From positions 1 to 64,000 of IMG/VR virus record IMGVR_UViG_3300044993_000080: a stretch of DNA of 64,000 bases. One strand, given 5' to 3'. The notes beneath the pieces were generated by a model. The model was not told the DNA's origin and searched no databases. It worked only from the letters and a program-made list of their open reading frames with translations. This DNA comes from a virus. The stretch's first letter is position 1; each line of letters begins with the position of its first letter. This document shows, in pieces, positions 43,676 to 51,403 of the stretch. The position numbers were made by a program, and so were the translations under genes.

Positions 43676-43683
43676 GCGGAAAG

Positions 43684-43711
43684 TGGGGCGCTTCTGTTTC
43701 CCGGTGCGCCC
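43684..43711 (-). terminator. GC-rich hairpin after the 43722 gene
   Basis: Seven-bp stem GGGGCGC/GCGCCCC with a 14-nt loop, between the 43722 stop and promoter 43647-43675. The T tract is short. Probable weak terminator. Confidence 0.45.
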
Positions 43712-43721
43712 CGAACCGATG

Positions 43722-44024
43722 TCAAGCGCAGTTAAGCGGCGAGACGAAGTGCAGTTTCCTGCGGGTTGTCGTTGGCATTTCTGCTAACTGTCCCGTCACG
43801 GTGGGCCAATCCGGGTCGCGTCTCTGTGTCCAGTCTGGCTGTCGATCCTGTTTCACCCCCGTCAAGAGCACCGCACCTACCCTCGCTTTCGCGTTTTTGC
43901 GCCCGAAGTAATCGCCCATGCACAGACTTTCCCTACCCGACGAGGTAGCAGCGACGCTCATGGTGGAGGTGGCGGGCACTGCCCCCGCGTCCAGCCGTTC
44001 CTTCGCAGGCCGTATATCGACCAT
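43722..44024 (-). CDS. Hypothetical 100-aa protein, possibly from a leaderless mRNA
   Basis: ATG 44024 lies at the predicted start of the promoter at 44031-44059, so the transcript may be leaderless. An internal ATG at 43921 with GGGAAAG 8 nt upstream could make a 66-aa product instead. Basic and Arg/Thr-rich, with a short Gly/Val/Leu core. No family was recognised. It is the only gene between this promoter and the hairpin. Confidence 0.55.
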   Translation of the reverse strand: MVDIRPAKERLDAGAVPATSTMSVAATSSGRESLCMGDYFGRKNAKARVGAVLLTGVKQDRQPDWTQRRDPDWPTVTGQLAEMPTTTRRKLHFVSPLNCA

Positions 44025-44030
44025 AGACGC

Positions 44031-44059
44031 ACAATAACCTACACCGGATTTGTAGTCAA
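44031..44059 (-). promoter_or_regulatory. Promoter TTGACT-17-TATTGT
   Basis: -35 at 44054-44059 and -10 at 44031-44036, close to consensus. The downstream ATG is about 7 nt past the -10. It is divergent from the plus-strand gene at 44201. Confidence 0.6.
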
Positions 44060-44133
44060 ACCCTGTTTGGCAAGTCCGTGCGCCCCCGCATACGGCGTTC
44101 GTTCCGAACCGGGTCTCGCTGATAGCCCTCGTG

Positions 44134-44147
44134 TGCAACGGGTTGCA
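44134..44147. repeat. 14-bp palindrome, centre GG, in a divergent region
   Basis: Perfect copy between promoter 44031-44059 and the plus-strand gene at 44201. Confidence 0.75.
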
Positions 44148-44200
44148 GCGTGCTCGGTGTTCGGGTAAGCGTCCGGGTGTAATTCAATGGGAGCCCGGAC

Positions 44201-44476
44201 ATGGCCAAGATCACCCTGACTTTCTTCAAGCGCGCCGCCGCCGTGGATGGTGTGCCCTCTTCGGCTGGCGGCGCGCCCACGGGCCATGACAGCCTGACGG
44301 CGGCGGGCTCGGCAGATGCCGCCCCTGCGGGATCGAAGCTCGTGCGGATCGCCACTGACACTGCCTTTACCAGCAATGTCTACGGGGCGGGCACTGAAAC
44401 GCTCCACCCGGCCAACTCGGCGGAGTTGTTCCCCGTGAAGGCCGGGCAGATCGTCACGTTCACTGCCGTGGCGTAA
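44201..44476 (+). CDS. Plus-strand small protein, beta-rich, possible virion-associated
   Basis: 91 aa, the only clear plus-strand gene. GGGAG lies 7 nt before the ATG inside the right arm of a GTCCGGG/CCCGGAC hairpin (44171-44200 region). The protein has an Ala/Gly/Ser linker, then VRIATDTAFTSNV and a late ELFPVKAGQIVTFTAVA strand pair. This pattern recurs in small phage proteins of unknown role. It ends 17 nt inside the convergent 44460 gene. Confidence 0.78.
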   Translation: MAKITLTFFKRAAAVDGVPSSAGGAPTGHDSLTAAGSADAAPAGSKLVRIATDTAFTSNVYGAGTETLHPANSAELFPVKAGQIVTFTAVA

Positions 44477-45095
44477 GCTCTGGCGTCGCCTCATCGGCCT
44501 CTGCCTGATTGCCTGCCTGATTGCCGTCCGCAAGTGCCTTGGCCCACAGGGCAATGGCCTGCTGTTTGGAGCACGTGGGTGTCTTTTCCACGCATTGAAG
44601 GTATTGCTGCATCCCGGTGATGCTCACCGTAAGGTAGGCCAGCCGCTCGCCGTCCTTCATACCGGCGCTGTAGCCGCGCGGGTAAATGACGCCCACGCCG
44701 ATCAGGATACCCGCGACAAGCCCCAACGCGGCGGTCAGGATCGTCCCCTTGAGGTTGATTTTTGACGCGGTGAACGGCGTCGCACAGTCCAGAAACGCGA
44801 ACTTGTCGTTGGTGGGCAAATCATCGAAGTCAGTGCAGCCAACCATGTTAGCTGCGTCGAGCGCCAGCAATTCGGCGTCCATCGACAGGCCTTCCTTGTC
44901 GTGGTCCGGTGCGTCTGGCACTGGCAACGGCTTGGCCTTCTTCTCGAAAGACGGCTTCTTCGCTGTGCGTGGCTTGGCCGAGGCTTTGGTTTTCGGTGCG
45001 TCGGATACGTTGGGCTTCTTCGCGGGCGGGCGCGTAATGCGCGGCTTGACGGAAGGGGCTTGGGCCTTTCTCACAGGTGTTTTCTTCTCGGTCAT
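44460..45095 (-). CDS. Predicted bitopic membrane protein with basic N-terminus
   Basis: 211 aa. The first 70 residues are Lys/Pro/Ala-rich and disordered (VKPRITRPPAKK). One membrane helix near 115-140 carries repeated Gly spacing (GLVAGILIGVGVIY), like a glycine zipper. The C-terminal 70 residues are soluble, with two Cys. The family is unknown. It ends in an overlap with the plus-strand gene 44201 and is the last gene of the operon from promoter 47687-47715. Confidence 0.7.
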   Translation of the reverse strand: MTEKKTPVRKAQAPSVKPRITRPPAKKPNVSDAPKTKASAKPRTAKKPSFEKKAKPLPVPDAPDHDKEGLSMDAELLALDAANMVGCTDFDDLPTNDKFAFLDCATPFTASKINLKGTILTAALGLVAGILIGVGVIYPRGYSAGMKDGERLAYLTVSITGMQQYLQCVEKTPTCSKQQAIALWAKALADGNQAGNQAEADEATPELTPRQ

Positions 45096-45421
45096 TTCTG
45101 TGTGTTCCTTTGCAGCTTGTTGGCGAGCCTCCTCATCGCGTTTTCTCCCAGTTCAGTTAGCCGGACCTCGCCTTTCCCGGCATCAAACTGAATGAGTTTG
45201 TGGCCACCACCTTCCGCCAGATAGGGGAGTTTGCGGATAATATGTAATTCCATAGTGTCGTAAATACTCTTGGCGAGCGAATACGGCAGGATAGCCCAAT
45301 CATCTCCGCCCATGGTCTCCAGCGTGTCCCGACACGCCCTGCTGGCCGTAGGCGGGCATACCGCGATGCCCAGTGCGATCACCCCTCGCTGCACTGCGAT
45401 GTCGCGTTCGTGTTCGTTCAT
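45092..45421 (-). CDS. Hypothetical 109-aa protein
   Basis: The ATG overlaps the upstream TGA. Helical N-terminal part with two Cys and a C-terminal basic end (LTELGENAMRRLANKLQRN). A winged-helix-like pattern is possible but not firm. Translation is coupled on both sides. Confidence 0.65.
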   Translation of the reverse strand: MNEHERDIAVQRGVIALGIAVCPPTASRACRDTLETMGGDDWAILPYSLAKSIYDTMELHIIRKLPYLAEGGGHKLIQFDAGKGEVRLTELGENAMRRLANKLQRNTQK

Positions 45422-45720
45422 AGTCTCTTCTCTTCCTCAAGTAGCTGATCGTGTGCCCGCGCCAGAGCCTGCTGAATGCCCAACGGATACTTGGCCTCGA
45501 CTGCGTAGGCGAAACCCTGTTGTAGCATAGCTCGCGCGAAGGCGATGAAGTCCTTGTGCGTGAGGCTGACCACATATGCCGCGATGCCGCCGGAGACAGC
45601 GCGGGTCAGTCCCAGTGCGTCCCCCGCCTCAATACTGTTGCCACTGAATGTCTCGAAGTGGATGATCGCCTCGTGGATCGCATCCTCCAGCGACTTGGTT
45701 TCCAGTATCTGCTCTGTCAT
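45418..45720 (-). CDS. Small acidic helical protein
   Basis: 100 aa, ATGA-coupled to both neighbours. Predicted three or four helices, e.g. LEDAIHEAIIHFETFSG and FARAMLQQGFAYAVEAK. No family was recognised; it could be a small adaptor or regulator. Confidence 0.64.
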   Translation of the reverse strand: MTEQILETKSLEDAIHEAIIHFETFSGNSIEAGDALGLTRAVSGGIAAYVVSLTHKDFIAFARAMLQQGFAYAVEAKYPLGIQQALARAHDQLLEEEKRL

Positions 45721-46448
45721 GTCTGTTTTCCTGCAACGGGTTGCACCGGTCTCGACCGGGCAGGTGGGTTGATCTCTGTGTCGGGGTTTTCATCACACCA
45801 ATGCGCCACGGTCGAGTAGAGCCCTGCGCGGATGTATCTGCGAACGGCCTTCTTCTCCTCGACCGTGCGATGGCCTACCTGACGGTTGCACAGGGCGTGC
45901 GCCAAAACGAGGTTGTCGAGATTGTCGGTGCCCCCAAGGTGGCGCGCCAGCAAATGCTCGACCGTGGGCTTCATATCAGGATTGGTCTCGTCTTCAAGAC
46001 AAGGCTGTCCGCAATACCAGCATTCATCGCCGTCCCGCTCACGCAAGAGGTCTCTGGTTCTACGTGCCCACGATGGGCGCTTGGAGCCCGGTTCGCGTAG
46101 GCGCTTGCGCTCGGTCTCCTTCATCAGCTTCATGCGGCTCTGATCCGGGAAGGGTCTCCGGGCGACAAACAGGCTCCAGTGCATGGACGAGCAGCCGCTG
46201 AAAGTGACGCGCCCATCATTCTTGCGCCATACTATGTGCGTCGCCGGGCGCTTGGCTTTGCCTCGTTGGGTCGCATCCCATGCGAGGTATCGCAACACCT
46301 CGAACTCGCTCTTCGTATCAACGACCACCCCGCCGCCCGACTCGATCCATAACACGAAGTCCTTCAATCGAGCCCGGAAGGCGAGCGCCCGTGCCTCCTG
46401 ATATTCGCTGGAGTTGCCATGCACGCTGGGTAATGCGCGGTTCTTCAT
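45717..46448 (-). CDS. HNH endonuclease with C-terminal Pro/Arg motif
   Basis: 243 aa from ATG 46448, beside AAGGA. The HNH domain at about 143-200 contains CWYCGQPC, PTVEHLLARHLGGTDN, then LVLAHALCNRQVG, a complete HNH with zinc cysteines. The C-terminus reads INPPARSRPVQPVAG and is encoded across the palindrome at 45732. The N-terminal 140 residues have an FAF/WIE-rich beta part. A role in packaging or recombination is possible. Confidence 0.82.
   Translation of the reverse strand: MKNRALPSVHGNSSEYQEARALAFRARLKDFVLWIESGGGVVVDTKSEFEVLRYLAWDATQRGKAKRPATHIVWRKNDGRVTFSGCSSMHWSLFVARRPFPDQSRMKLMKETERKRLREPGSKRPSWARRTRDLLRERDGDECWYCGQPCLEDETNPDMKPTVEHLLARHLGGTDNLDNLVLAHALCNRQVGHRTVEEKKAVRRYIRAGLYSTVAHWCDENPDTEINPPARSRPVQPVAGKQT
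45732..45745. repeat. 14-bp palindrome, centre GG, at the HNH gene end
   Basis: Perfect copy in the last codons of the HNH gene, read as V-Q-P-V-A. Confidence 0.7.
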
Positions 46449-46528
46449 TCCTTGCTGTCCCTGCCCGGCGTGGGTGCCGTGAGGCGCACGTCGATCTCGG
46501 TCTTGGGAGCGCCGGGCCTCACCCGACC

Positions 46529-46894
46529 TCAGCCACGGTCCGGGCGTTGGGTGAGACACGACCCTGCGAGCGCCTGTATCTCGGCTTCGCTGATGCTGGC
46601 GGGGTTGCGCAGCGCACGGGCGGCGATCTTGCCGACCTCTTCGGATGTCAGTTCGCCGGACGTGGGCAAGCGGCTCGGTTTCTCTTCTTCGCCCGCCTCG
46701 ATCTTGGCTCCGTGCCGGGGCTCGACCGCGCCTGACAACAGGCACTGAATAACGGTCACGTCCTTGTGATCTGCCCGGAACTCGGCAAGCGCCTTTTCCA
46801 TGTTGTTGGCGGTGTAATAGACCCGCTTGTGGGTGGCGGTGTTTCGCTTGTCCGCGATGTGCGCGGGCATGAAGGTTATGACGTATTGTTCCAT
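46529..46894 (-). CDS. Hypothetical phage protein with C-terminal AGSxLTQ element
   Basis: 121 aa from ATG 46894 (GGAGGTC site). The N-terminal half is a beta/alpha domain (QYVITFMPAHIADKR...RVYYTANNMEKALAEF). The C-terminus has EEVGKIAARALRNPASISEA followed by IQALAGSCLTQRPDR, a pattern found at the ends of many phage proteins. Its role is unknown. Confidence 0.75.
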   Translation of the reverse strand: MEQYVITFMPAHIADKRNTATHKRVYYTANNMEKALAEFRADHKDVTVIQCLLSGAVEPRHGAKIEAGEEEKPSRLPTSGELTSEEVGKIAARALRNPASISEAEIQALAGSCLTQRPDRG

Positions 46895-46921
46895 GATGTG
46901 GACCTCCACCTATGATGCCCG

Positions 46922-47119
46922 TTATCTACCGCCTGCGTGATCCGGGCAATAGTGCTCCCACTGGCCGTTAATCTCATTCCTGCGGGTTCGCCAACGAGCC
47001 CTTTTAAGCTCCTCTCGGGCTTCCATGAAGTCGTCGGTCTCACACTCCACGATCTCGGCGCAACGCTTGCCGTCGCACTCGAAGTAAATGTCACCGTTGG
47101 GCTCGCGGGATACCGTCAC
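46922..47119 (-). CDS. Small zinc-binding-like protein
   Basis: 65 aa from GTG 47119, overlapped by the 24-aa upstream frame. C-x4-C (ECDGKRC) and a later CPDH make a four-ligand cluster. Central basic helix with RARWRTRRNE. Possible small regulator or nuclease adaptor. Confidence 0.66.
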   Translation of the reverse strand: MTVSREPNGDIYFECDGKRCAEIVECETDDFMEAREELKRARWRTRRNEINGQWEHYCPDHAGGR

Positions 47120-47190
47120 TGATCCGCCCCGACGTAAATACCTGCCTCAACTCTCTTGGTGGCTACCCCCCTGTTCGTAATGACGCTCAC
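47116..47190 (-). CDS. Possible 24-aa translationally coupled gene
   Basis: GTG 47190 follows the upstream TGA directly, and its own TGA overlaps the next GTG. AAGGA lies 11 nt upstream. The frame encodes a small Val/Ala/Arg peptide. The tight overlap supports a real gene but the size is small. Confidence 0.4.
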   Translation of the reverse strand: MSVITNRGVATKRVEAGIYVGADQ

Positions 47191-47451
47191 TCACGTTGCG
47201 TTCCTTCTGTTGGCTTCGTCCATGGCGAGTGCCATGCCGAAGGCGGCCTGCTCGGCAGCGATCTTGGCGTCCACTGCGGCTTGCGACACTGCCCAGCATG
47301 TCTTCTCTACCATGCGTCCGAAGAACGGGCACTTGGTGCGGATAAGCTCTCCCCGGCGCACGGCGGCGTTGAGGGCACGCTTGGCGTCCGCGTCGATCTG
47401 CCCGATGTCGATGATCGGCTGCGTCTTGGCTACGGCCACCCAATCCGTCAT
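47191..47451 (-). CDS. Hypothetical 86-aa protein
   Basis: ATG 47451 overlaps the upstream TGA (ATGA). Residues about 15-45 form a helix (DADAKRALNAAVRRGEL), followed by CPFFGRMVEKTC, a possible metal or disulfide site, and an Ala-rich helix. No family was recognised. Confidence 0.68.
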   Translation of the reverse strand: MTDWVAVAKTQPIIDIGQIDADAKRALNAAVRRGELIRTKCPFFGRMVEKTCWAVSQAAVDAKIAAEQAAFGMALAMDEANRRNAT

Positions 47452-47663
47452 ATGCGGTTGCCCCACGAACGGCTGTCAGTATCAGCCCGCCCTGACTGAC
47501 TGGCGATCAGAGCGCGCATCTGCTTAATGTGCTTGCGCATGAAGGCCGGGTCATGGCGCAACTGGTTGTGAATACGATCACGCTGCTGGACGTGCCGGTA
47601 GGCTTGCATTTCGTCCATACCGGTTTCGGCCATGATTTCCTGAATACGTGCTTCACGTGCCAT
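47448..47663 (-). CDS. Small basic helical protein, operon leader
   Basis: 71 aa from ATG 47663 (GAGGAG site). Helical, with AREARIQEIMAETGMDEMQA and RHDPAFMRKHIKQM. First gene of the operon extending to 44460. No family was recognised. Confidence 0.68.
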   Translation of the reverse strand: MAREARIQEIMAETGMDEMQAYRHVQQRDRIHNQLRHDPAFMRKHIKQMRALIASQSGRADTDSRSWGNRI

Positions 47664-47686
47664 CTCAAACTCCTCTCGACTTGATA

Positions 47687-47715
47687 ACGTTAGAATAGCG
47701 CACATTTATTGTCAA
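47687..47715 (-). promoter_or_regulatory. Promoter TTGACA-17-TAACGT
   Basis: -35 at 47710-47715 and -10 at 47687-47692. A one-mismatch palindrome lies 11 bp upstream, centred near -53. Confidence 0.55.
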
Positions 47716-47726
47716 GAGGATAAACC

Positions 47727-47740
47727 TGCACCCGGTTGCA
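47727..47740. repeat. Near-palindrome TGCACCCGGTTGCA
   Basis: One mismatch, between terminator 47742-47772 and promoter 47687-47715. Confidence 0.55.
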
Positions 47741-47741
47741 A

Positions 47742-47772
47742 GAAAAAGGGCCAGTCGTAAGACCGGCCCTTT
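47742..47772 (-). terminator. Intrinsic terminator after the 47839 gene
   Basis: 11-bp stem (one G-T pair), loop of four, then TTTTTCT on the minus strand. It separates the terminase-region transcript from the next operon. Confidence 0.85.
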
Positions 47773-47838
47773 TGAAGTATGGGAGAGGATGCTTAAAGGC
47801 GCGTCCCTTATAGCACGCCCACGCCGAAGTGCAAGACC

Positions 47839-48564
47839 TTACGGCGTGGTCGTGGTCACGTTGATCGTGCGGTTGACGGGCGCAGTCACACCATCGGTGA
47901 TGACCGCGACAAAACTGAACGTGATGTTCGCACCGAAGGCTGGGGCGGTGAGCGCGAAATTGGGGGCCATGGTGAAAGTGACGCCGCCGATAACGACCTC
48001 GCGGTCGAGTTCCCAGTTCTTGCCGTCCACCGAAAGGACCGATAGGGTCTCCGTGGTGTTCTCGGCGTTGGTGACGCCCGAGAGCAAATTGATGTTGAAT
48101 GCAGCGTCGTTGGCGATGCTGTAGTTGAGCGGCGCAGCAACCGGCTGCGCACCCCGGTTCGTGGCCCAATCGTCAGCAAGATCGGACGGGTCCGGGATCG
48201 TGCTTTGGTTGTTGTCGGCGGCGAACTTCTGGAGCTTCGCAACAATGCGCTGGGCGCTCGGGAAATAGCCATTGTTCGACGCACTGACACTGGCGAGCGC
48301 GAAGTCGGCCAGTGCTTCCGCATCGGCGATGTAGTCGTCCCAGTCGGTGCCATCCGCATCGAGTTTGGCGAGTTGGGCGGTGCGCAGCTTCAGCAGTGCG
48401 AACGCTGCCAGCGCCAGCGCGTCGTCTGCCGGGATGATCGGCGGGTTGCGGTGCACGTCGCCCTTGACGAGTTTCGCCATGGTCGTGAGGTTGTGGTTGA
48501 TAAGGAAACGGCGGGCGAGATATTCGACCGGCTGCTTCTGCGAGTTTACGGGGATCGTGACCAT
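47839..48564 (-). CDS. Hypothetical structural-like protein
   Basis: 241 aa, ATG preceded by CAGGAG. The N-terminal half is helical (LARRFLINHNLTTMAKLVKG), and the C-terminal half is a beta-rich Ig-like domain (VVIGGVTFTMAPNF...FSFVAVITDGV). It follows TerL in the same direction and ends in a strong terminator. A role as head decoration or minor virion protein is possible, but no family was recognised. Confidence 0.65.
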   Translation of the reverse strand: MVTIPVNSQKQPVEYLARRFLINHNLTTMAKLVKGDVHRNPPIIPADDALALAAFALLKLRTAQLAKLDADGTDWDDYIADAEALADFALASVSASNNGYFPSAQRIVAKLQKFAADNNQSTIPDPSDLADDWATNRGAQPVAAPLNYSIANDAAFNINLLSGVTNAENTTETLSVLSVDGKNWELDREVVIGGVTFTMAPNFALTAPAFGANITFSFVAVITDGVTAPVNRTINVTTTTP

Positions 48565-48604
48565 GGCATGGCTCCTGTATGATGGAGACTACCCGCTACA
48601 CCGT

Positions 48605-48618
48605 TGCAACGGGTTGCA
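48605..48618. repeat. 14-bp palindrome, centre GG
   Basis: Perfect copy between TerL and the 47839 gene, downstream of the weak -10 at 48627-48632. Confidence 0.72.
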
Positions 48619-48626
48619 CGTGGTGT

Positions 48627-48655
48627 AGCAGGTCAGTGGCCGGATAGCAAGTCAA
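48627..48655 (-). promoter_or_regulatory. Weak promoter TTGACT-17-CCTGCT
   Basis: -35 at 48650-48655 overlaps the TerL TGA; the -10 (48627-48632) is poor. It may give some transcription of the 47839 gene. Confidence 0.3.
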
Positions 48656-50652
48656 CGGCGGCGGATGACCGCCTTGCGGCGGACTTGCTGCTTGCGGCGG
48701 CTGGCCGGAGGTGTGCGCTGGCGGTTCCCGTCACTGTCTGTAGTCTCCATGCCTGTGCGGATCAGGCGACTAGTCAGCGCTTCGTTGATAGCCCCTACTA
48801 CACCGTCCGATACGTCCTTGGTGCCGCGCGGTGGATGGTCTACTTTGTTTTTGATCGGAAAGTGCTCTACCGTCTGCCACTCATACTTGAGCAATTCGCA
48901 GCCCGGCTGGATGTCTAACCGATCCTGATACAGGATGTCGCGGGCGGCCTCATACGGCGCGGTGCCCCGGTCCACACTCACCACGTCGCTGTGCACGCCG
49001 AACTTGCGCGTGATCTGAATGCTTTCTGCGGAACCGAACCCGTCGAACGTGAGGCTCTGAAGATTGACGCCATGTCTGGTGAGAGAAAGCACAAACTGCC
49101 GGACCCGCGCGATGTCGATCTCATTCATCACATCAGGCTGAATGCCGATAGCCGCTACCACGGTGAGCTTGGGCAGAACCTCGAACGTGCCGGGCTCGAC
49201 ATCGCTCTCCTGATTGATCCATCCGTCATGCCGGACAATGCCGATCCCGCAACGGTCCTTGTTCTTGGACAAGTCAACGTGTGCAAAGTGCGGGCGGTCC
49301 CGGACGCGCTCTCCGGGTAAGTTGTCGATGATCCACTCCGGAAAGTCGTCTTCTGCCAGCACCCACTCGTCTTGTTTAACCCATGGTTTGAGCCCGCGCT
49401 CTTCACCGCGTTGAATGGCATCTGTAATCTTGTTCTTCCGCCGAAAGAATGGCGTAATGGCATCGGTGGAAATCCCGATAACGTCTCGGAGCGCAGCATC
49501 GGGGTTTTTCTTGAATTGCACCTTGTAGGGCATCGGCACTTTGTAAATAGTCGCATCAGCGGGGAAATGGACGCCCGGCTTCTCCCAGTCTTCCAGCACC
49601 CGGCTTCCGTATTCGTCGGTGCCCACCAGCAAGTCAAACGTGGCGTATCCGCCGTCTGCGAAGCGCGGGTTCTTGGCAAACTGGCTGTATCGCAGTGTTA
49701 TGAAGTTCTTGGGTATCGGATTTGCGCCGTGCCGCTCTTCCTCATAGATGCGCTCCATTTCGTCGATCTTGCGATCCAAGAAGTCGTTCTTGTAGCGGGT
49801 TGATGACACCGCGCTGATCGAGCCTATGCTAACACCCTTTGTGGTAAATGAACGCTGGCGACGGCGTTCGATGTTGCTGAACACCTCTTCGGCCTGATCG
49901 TAATAGCCGCCCATGCCTTGCGCGCCGGGCACCTGCTTACTGTCTTCGATGATGGCCATGAAGTTAACCTCGTCCAGAATGGCCGCGAACACCGCCTGCC
50001 CAAGCAAACTCTGGAGACTGGCCGCCGTGGGCACGATCTGGATGTTGCCTTCAAGCTCAAGCAGGCTCTCCAGCTTGTCGTTCCATCCTACCCACTTCTG
50101 GGTATATCTCATGCCGGTGAACATCTTGCGGAACGGCTGGTAAAGCACGCGCTTGGTGATCGTCGGACTGACACTCTGAAGCATCCCCACAATGGTCGTC
50201 ATTGGTGTAAGCCCGAATAGCCGCTGTGGTTGCTCATAGCACGTCAAGAGGTAGGTCTGGTAGGCCAGCGTCCCGGTGGAAAGATGCGACTTTCCCCAGC
50301 CGGTAGCGCCGCCTAGCAAATTGAGGTGAATGGGCTGCTCGCCAATGAGCACGTCCGGGTTCATCATCCTAAGCTCTTCGCGCAGCGTTGGCCAAATATC
50401 GTATTCGACCCCTGCAAGAAACTCCTTGCTCTCCACGAACTCGTCAATGGTAACAGGGGTGCGCCTCATCCGCCCGATAGCTTCAAAGAACGCCGGATTG
50501 TCGCGCAGGATAAGCTCTTCGGCGGCGTTCTTGAATATTGCAGCCTCGCGCGGAAAGCCGGACGCCAACGCGTGCGAATAGGCACGCTCGGCATCGAGCT
50601 TCAATTGGGTAAGACGGGATCGGTGCGATTTGTTGGTCTTGGCTAGGCTCAT
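48652..50652 (-). CDS. terL: Terminase large subunit
   Basis: 666 aa. Walker A GGATGWGKS (K121), Walker B AILDEVN (D227, E228), and an RNase-H-like nuclease region near 465 with FAHVDLSKNKDRCG, FDGFGS and KDVSDG give a full ATPase plus nuclease. The basic end (residues about 640-666) is rich in Arg. It follows TerS by 1 nt. The product cuts and pumps phage DNA into the prohead through the portal. Confidence 0.95.
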   Translation of the reverse strand: MSLAKTNKSHRSRLTQLKLDAERAYSHALASGFPREAAIFKNAAEELILRDNPAFFEAIGRMRRTPVTIDEFVESKEFLAGVEYDIWPTLREELRMMNPDVLIGEQPIHLNLLGGATGWGKSHLSTGTLAYQTYLLTCYEQPQRLFGLTPMTTIVGMLQSVSPTITKRVLYQPFRKMFTGMRYTQKWVGWNDKLESLLELEGNIQIVPTAASLQSLLGQAVFAAILDEVNFMAIIEDSKQVPGAQGMGGYYDQAEEVFSNIERRRQRSFTTKGVSIGSISAVSSTRYKNDFLDRKIDEMERIYEEERHGANPIPKNFITLRYSQFAKNPRFADGGYATFDLLVGTDEYGSRVLEDWEKPGVHFPADATIYKVPMPYKVQFKKNPDAALRDVIGISTDAITPFFRRKNKITDAIQRGEERGLKPWVKQDEWVLAEDDFPEWIIDNLPGERVRDRPHFAHVDLSKNKDRCGIGIVRHDGWINQESDVEPGTFEVLPKLTVVAAIGIQPDVMNEIDIARVRQFVLSLTRHGVNLQSLTFDGFGSAESIQITRKFGVHSDVVSVDRGTAPYEAARDILYQDRLDIQPGCELLKYEWQTVEHFPIKNKVDHPPRGTKDVSDGVVGAINEALTSRLIRTGMETTDSDGNRQRTPPASRRKQQVRRKAVIRRR

Positions 50653-50653
50653 G

Positions 50654-51382
50654 TCAAAGCTCGCCGACTATTTTCGACCCCGGCACCAGTCCGACACGTG
50701 GCTCCTGATAACCACCCTCAAGAAACCTCTGCGCCATCTCTTTCAGGACGTTCGCACTGCCGCTGTCTTCGTCGTCACTCACCAGCGGGGCTCGCATCGG
50801 CGTGCTCTCGAACAGCCCGGCGACCTGCAACAATCGCGCCATGTCCATGTTGCTCCGCAGGATGACCTCCAAGGCGCGCATCCTACGGTTCCAATTCTTT
50901 GCGTGGTTTCCGGACAAGGCTATCTCGCGCCATGCGACCGCGCGCGCTTCTTCCATCTCTGCGATCATTGGGCCAATGAAGTCGAAAGCATCGCGCCCCT
51001 TGGCCTGCTCTCTGATCCTGCGGGTTAACTTTTCGCGCAACCACTTATAGGAGCCGTATGAGATATTCATCCGCTGGCAGATGACATTCACGGGCGTCTT
51101 GGCAAGCAAGAATTGATGCAGTGTCGAGAGCAACACGTCTTGGCCCGCGTCTTTGTCAACGCGCGACATCGCGTCAGCTACATCCCGGACGTGAACCTGC
51201 GGGATGGAAGTCTCGCCCGTGGCAGGGTCTCGCACAGGCTGCATTGCGGGCGGACCATCCCAAGCGGCGAAGTGGCCGTTTTCGGGATCATCCATGGGGA
51301 CCGGGCGCTGCGCTGTCCGGGCGCGCGAACGGGGCGGCGGGTCAGCCGCTGGCCTCACCCTGCGCCTCGGATTGATCGCCAC
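50654..51382 (-). CDS. terS: Terminase small subunit candidate with Pro/Arg N-terminus
   Basis: 242 aa. The N-terminal 25 residues are strongly basic and contain PPPRSR (15-20), part of the recurring motif. At about 85-135 a region with TPVNVICQRMNISYGSYKWL and REKLTRRIREQAKG looks like a helix-turn-helix plus coiled segment, as in DNA-binding TerS. Position just before TerL is standard. Expected to recognise the packaging site; no domain search was possible. Confidence 0.7.
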   Translation of the reverse strand: MAINPRRRVRPAADPPPRSRARTAQRPVPMDDPENGHFAAWDGPPAMQPVRDPATGETSIPQVHVRDVADAMSRVDKDAGQDVLLSTLHQFLLAKTPVNVICQRMNISYGSYKWLREKLTRRIREQAKGRDAFDFIGPMIAEMEEARAVAWREIALSGNHAKNWNRRMRALEVILRSNMDMARLLQVAGLFESTPMRAPLVSDDEDSGSANVLKEMAQRFLEGGYQEPRVGLVPGSKIVGEL

Positions 51383-51403
51383 GACCTAGCCCCTGCCTAG
51401 GCT

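Noticed and set aside
43697-43725. TTGACA at 43720 as a promoter
   Set aside because: No acceptable -10 at the 17-nt position; the hexamer overlaps a stop codon and lies before a hairpin.
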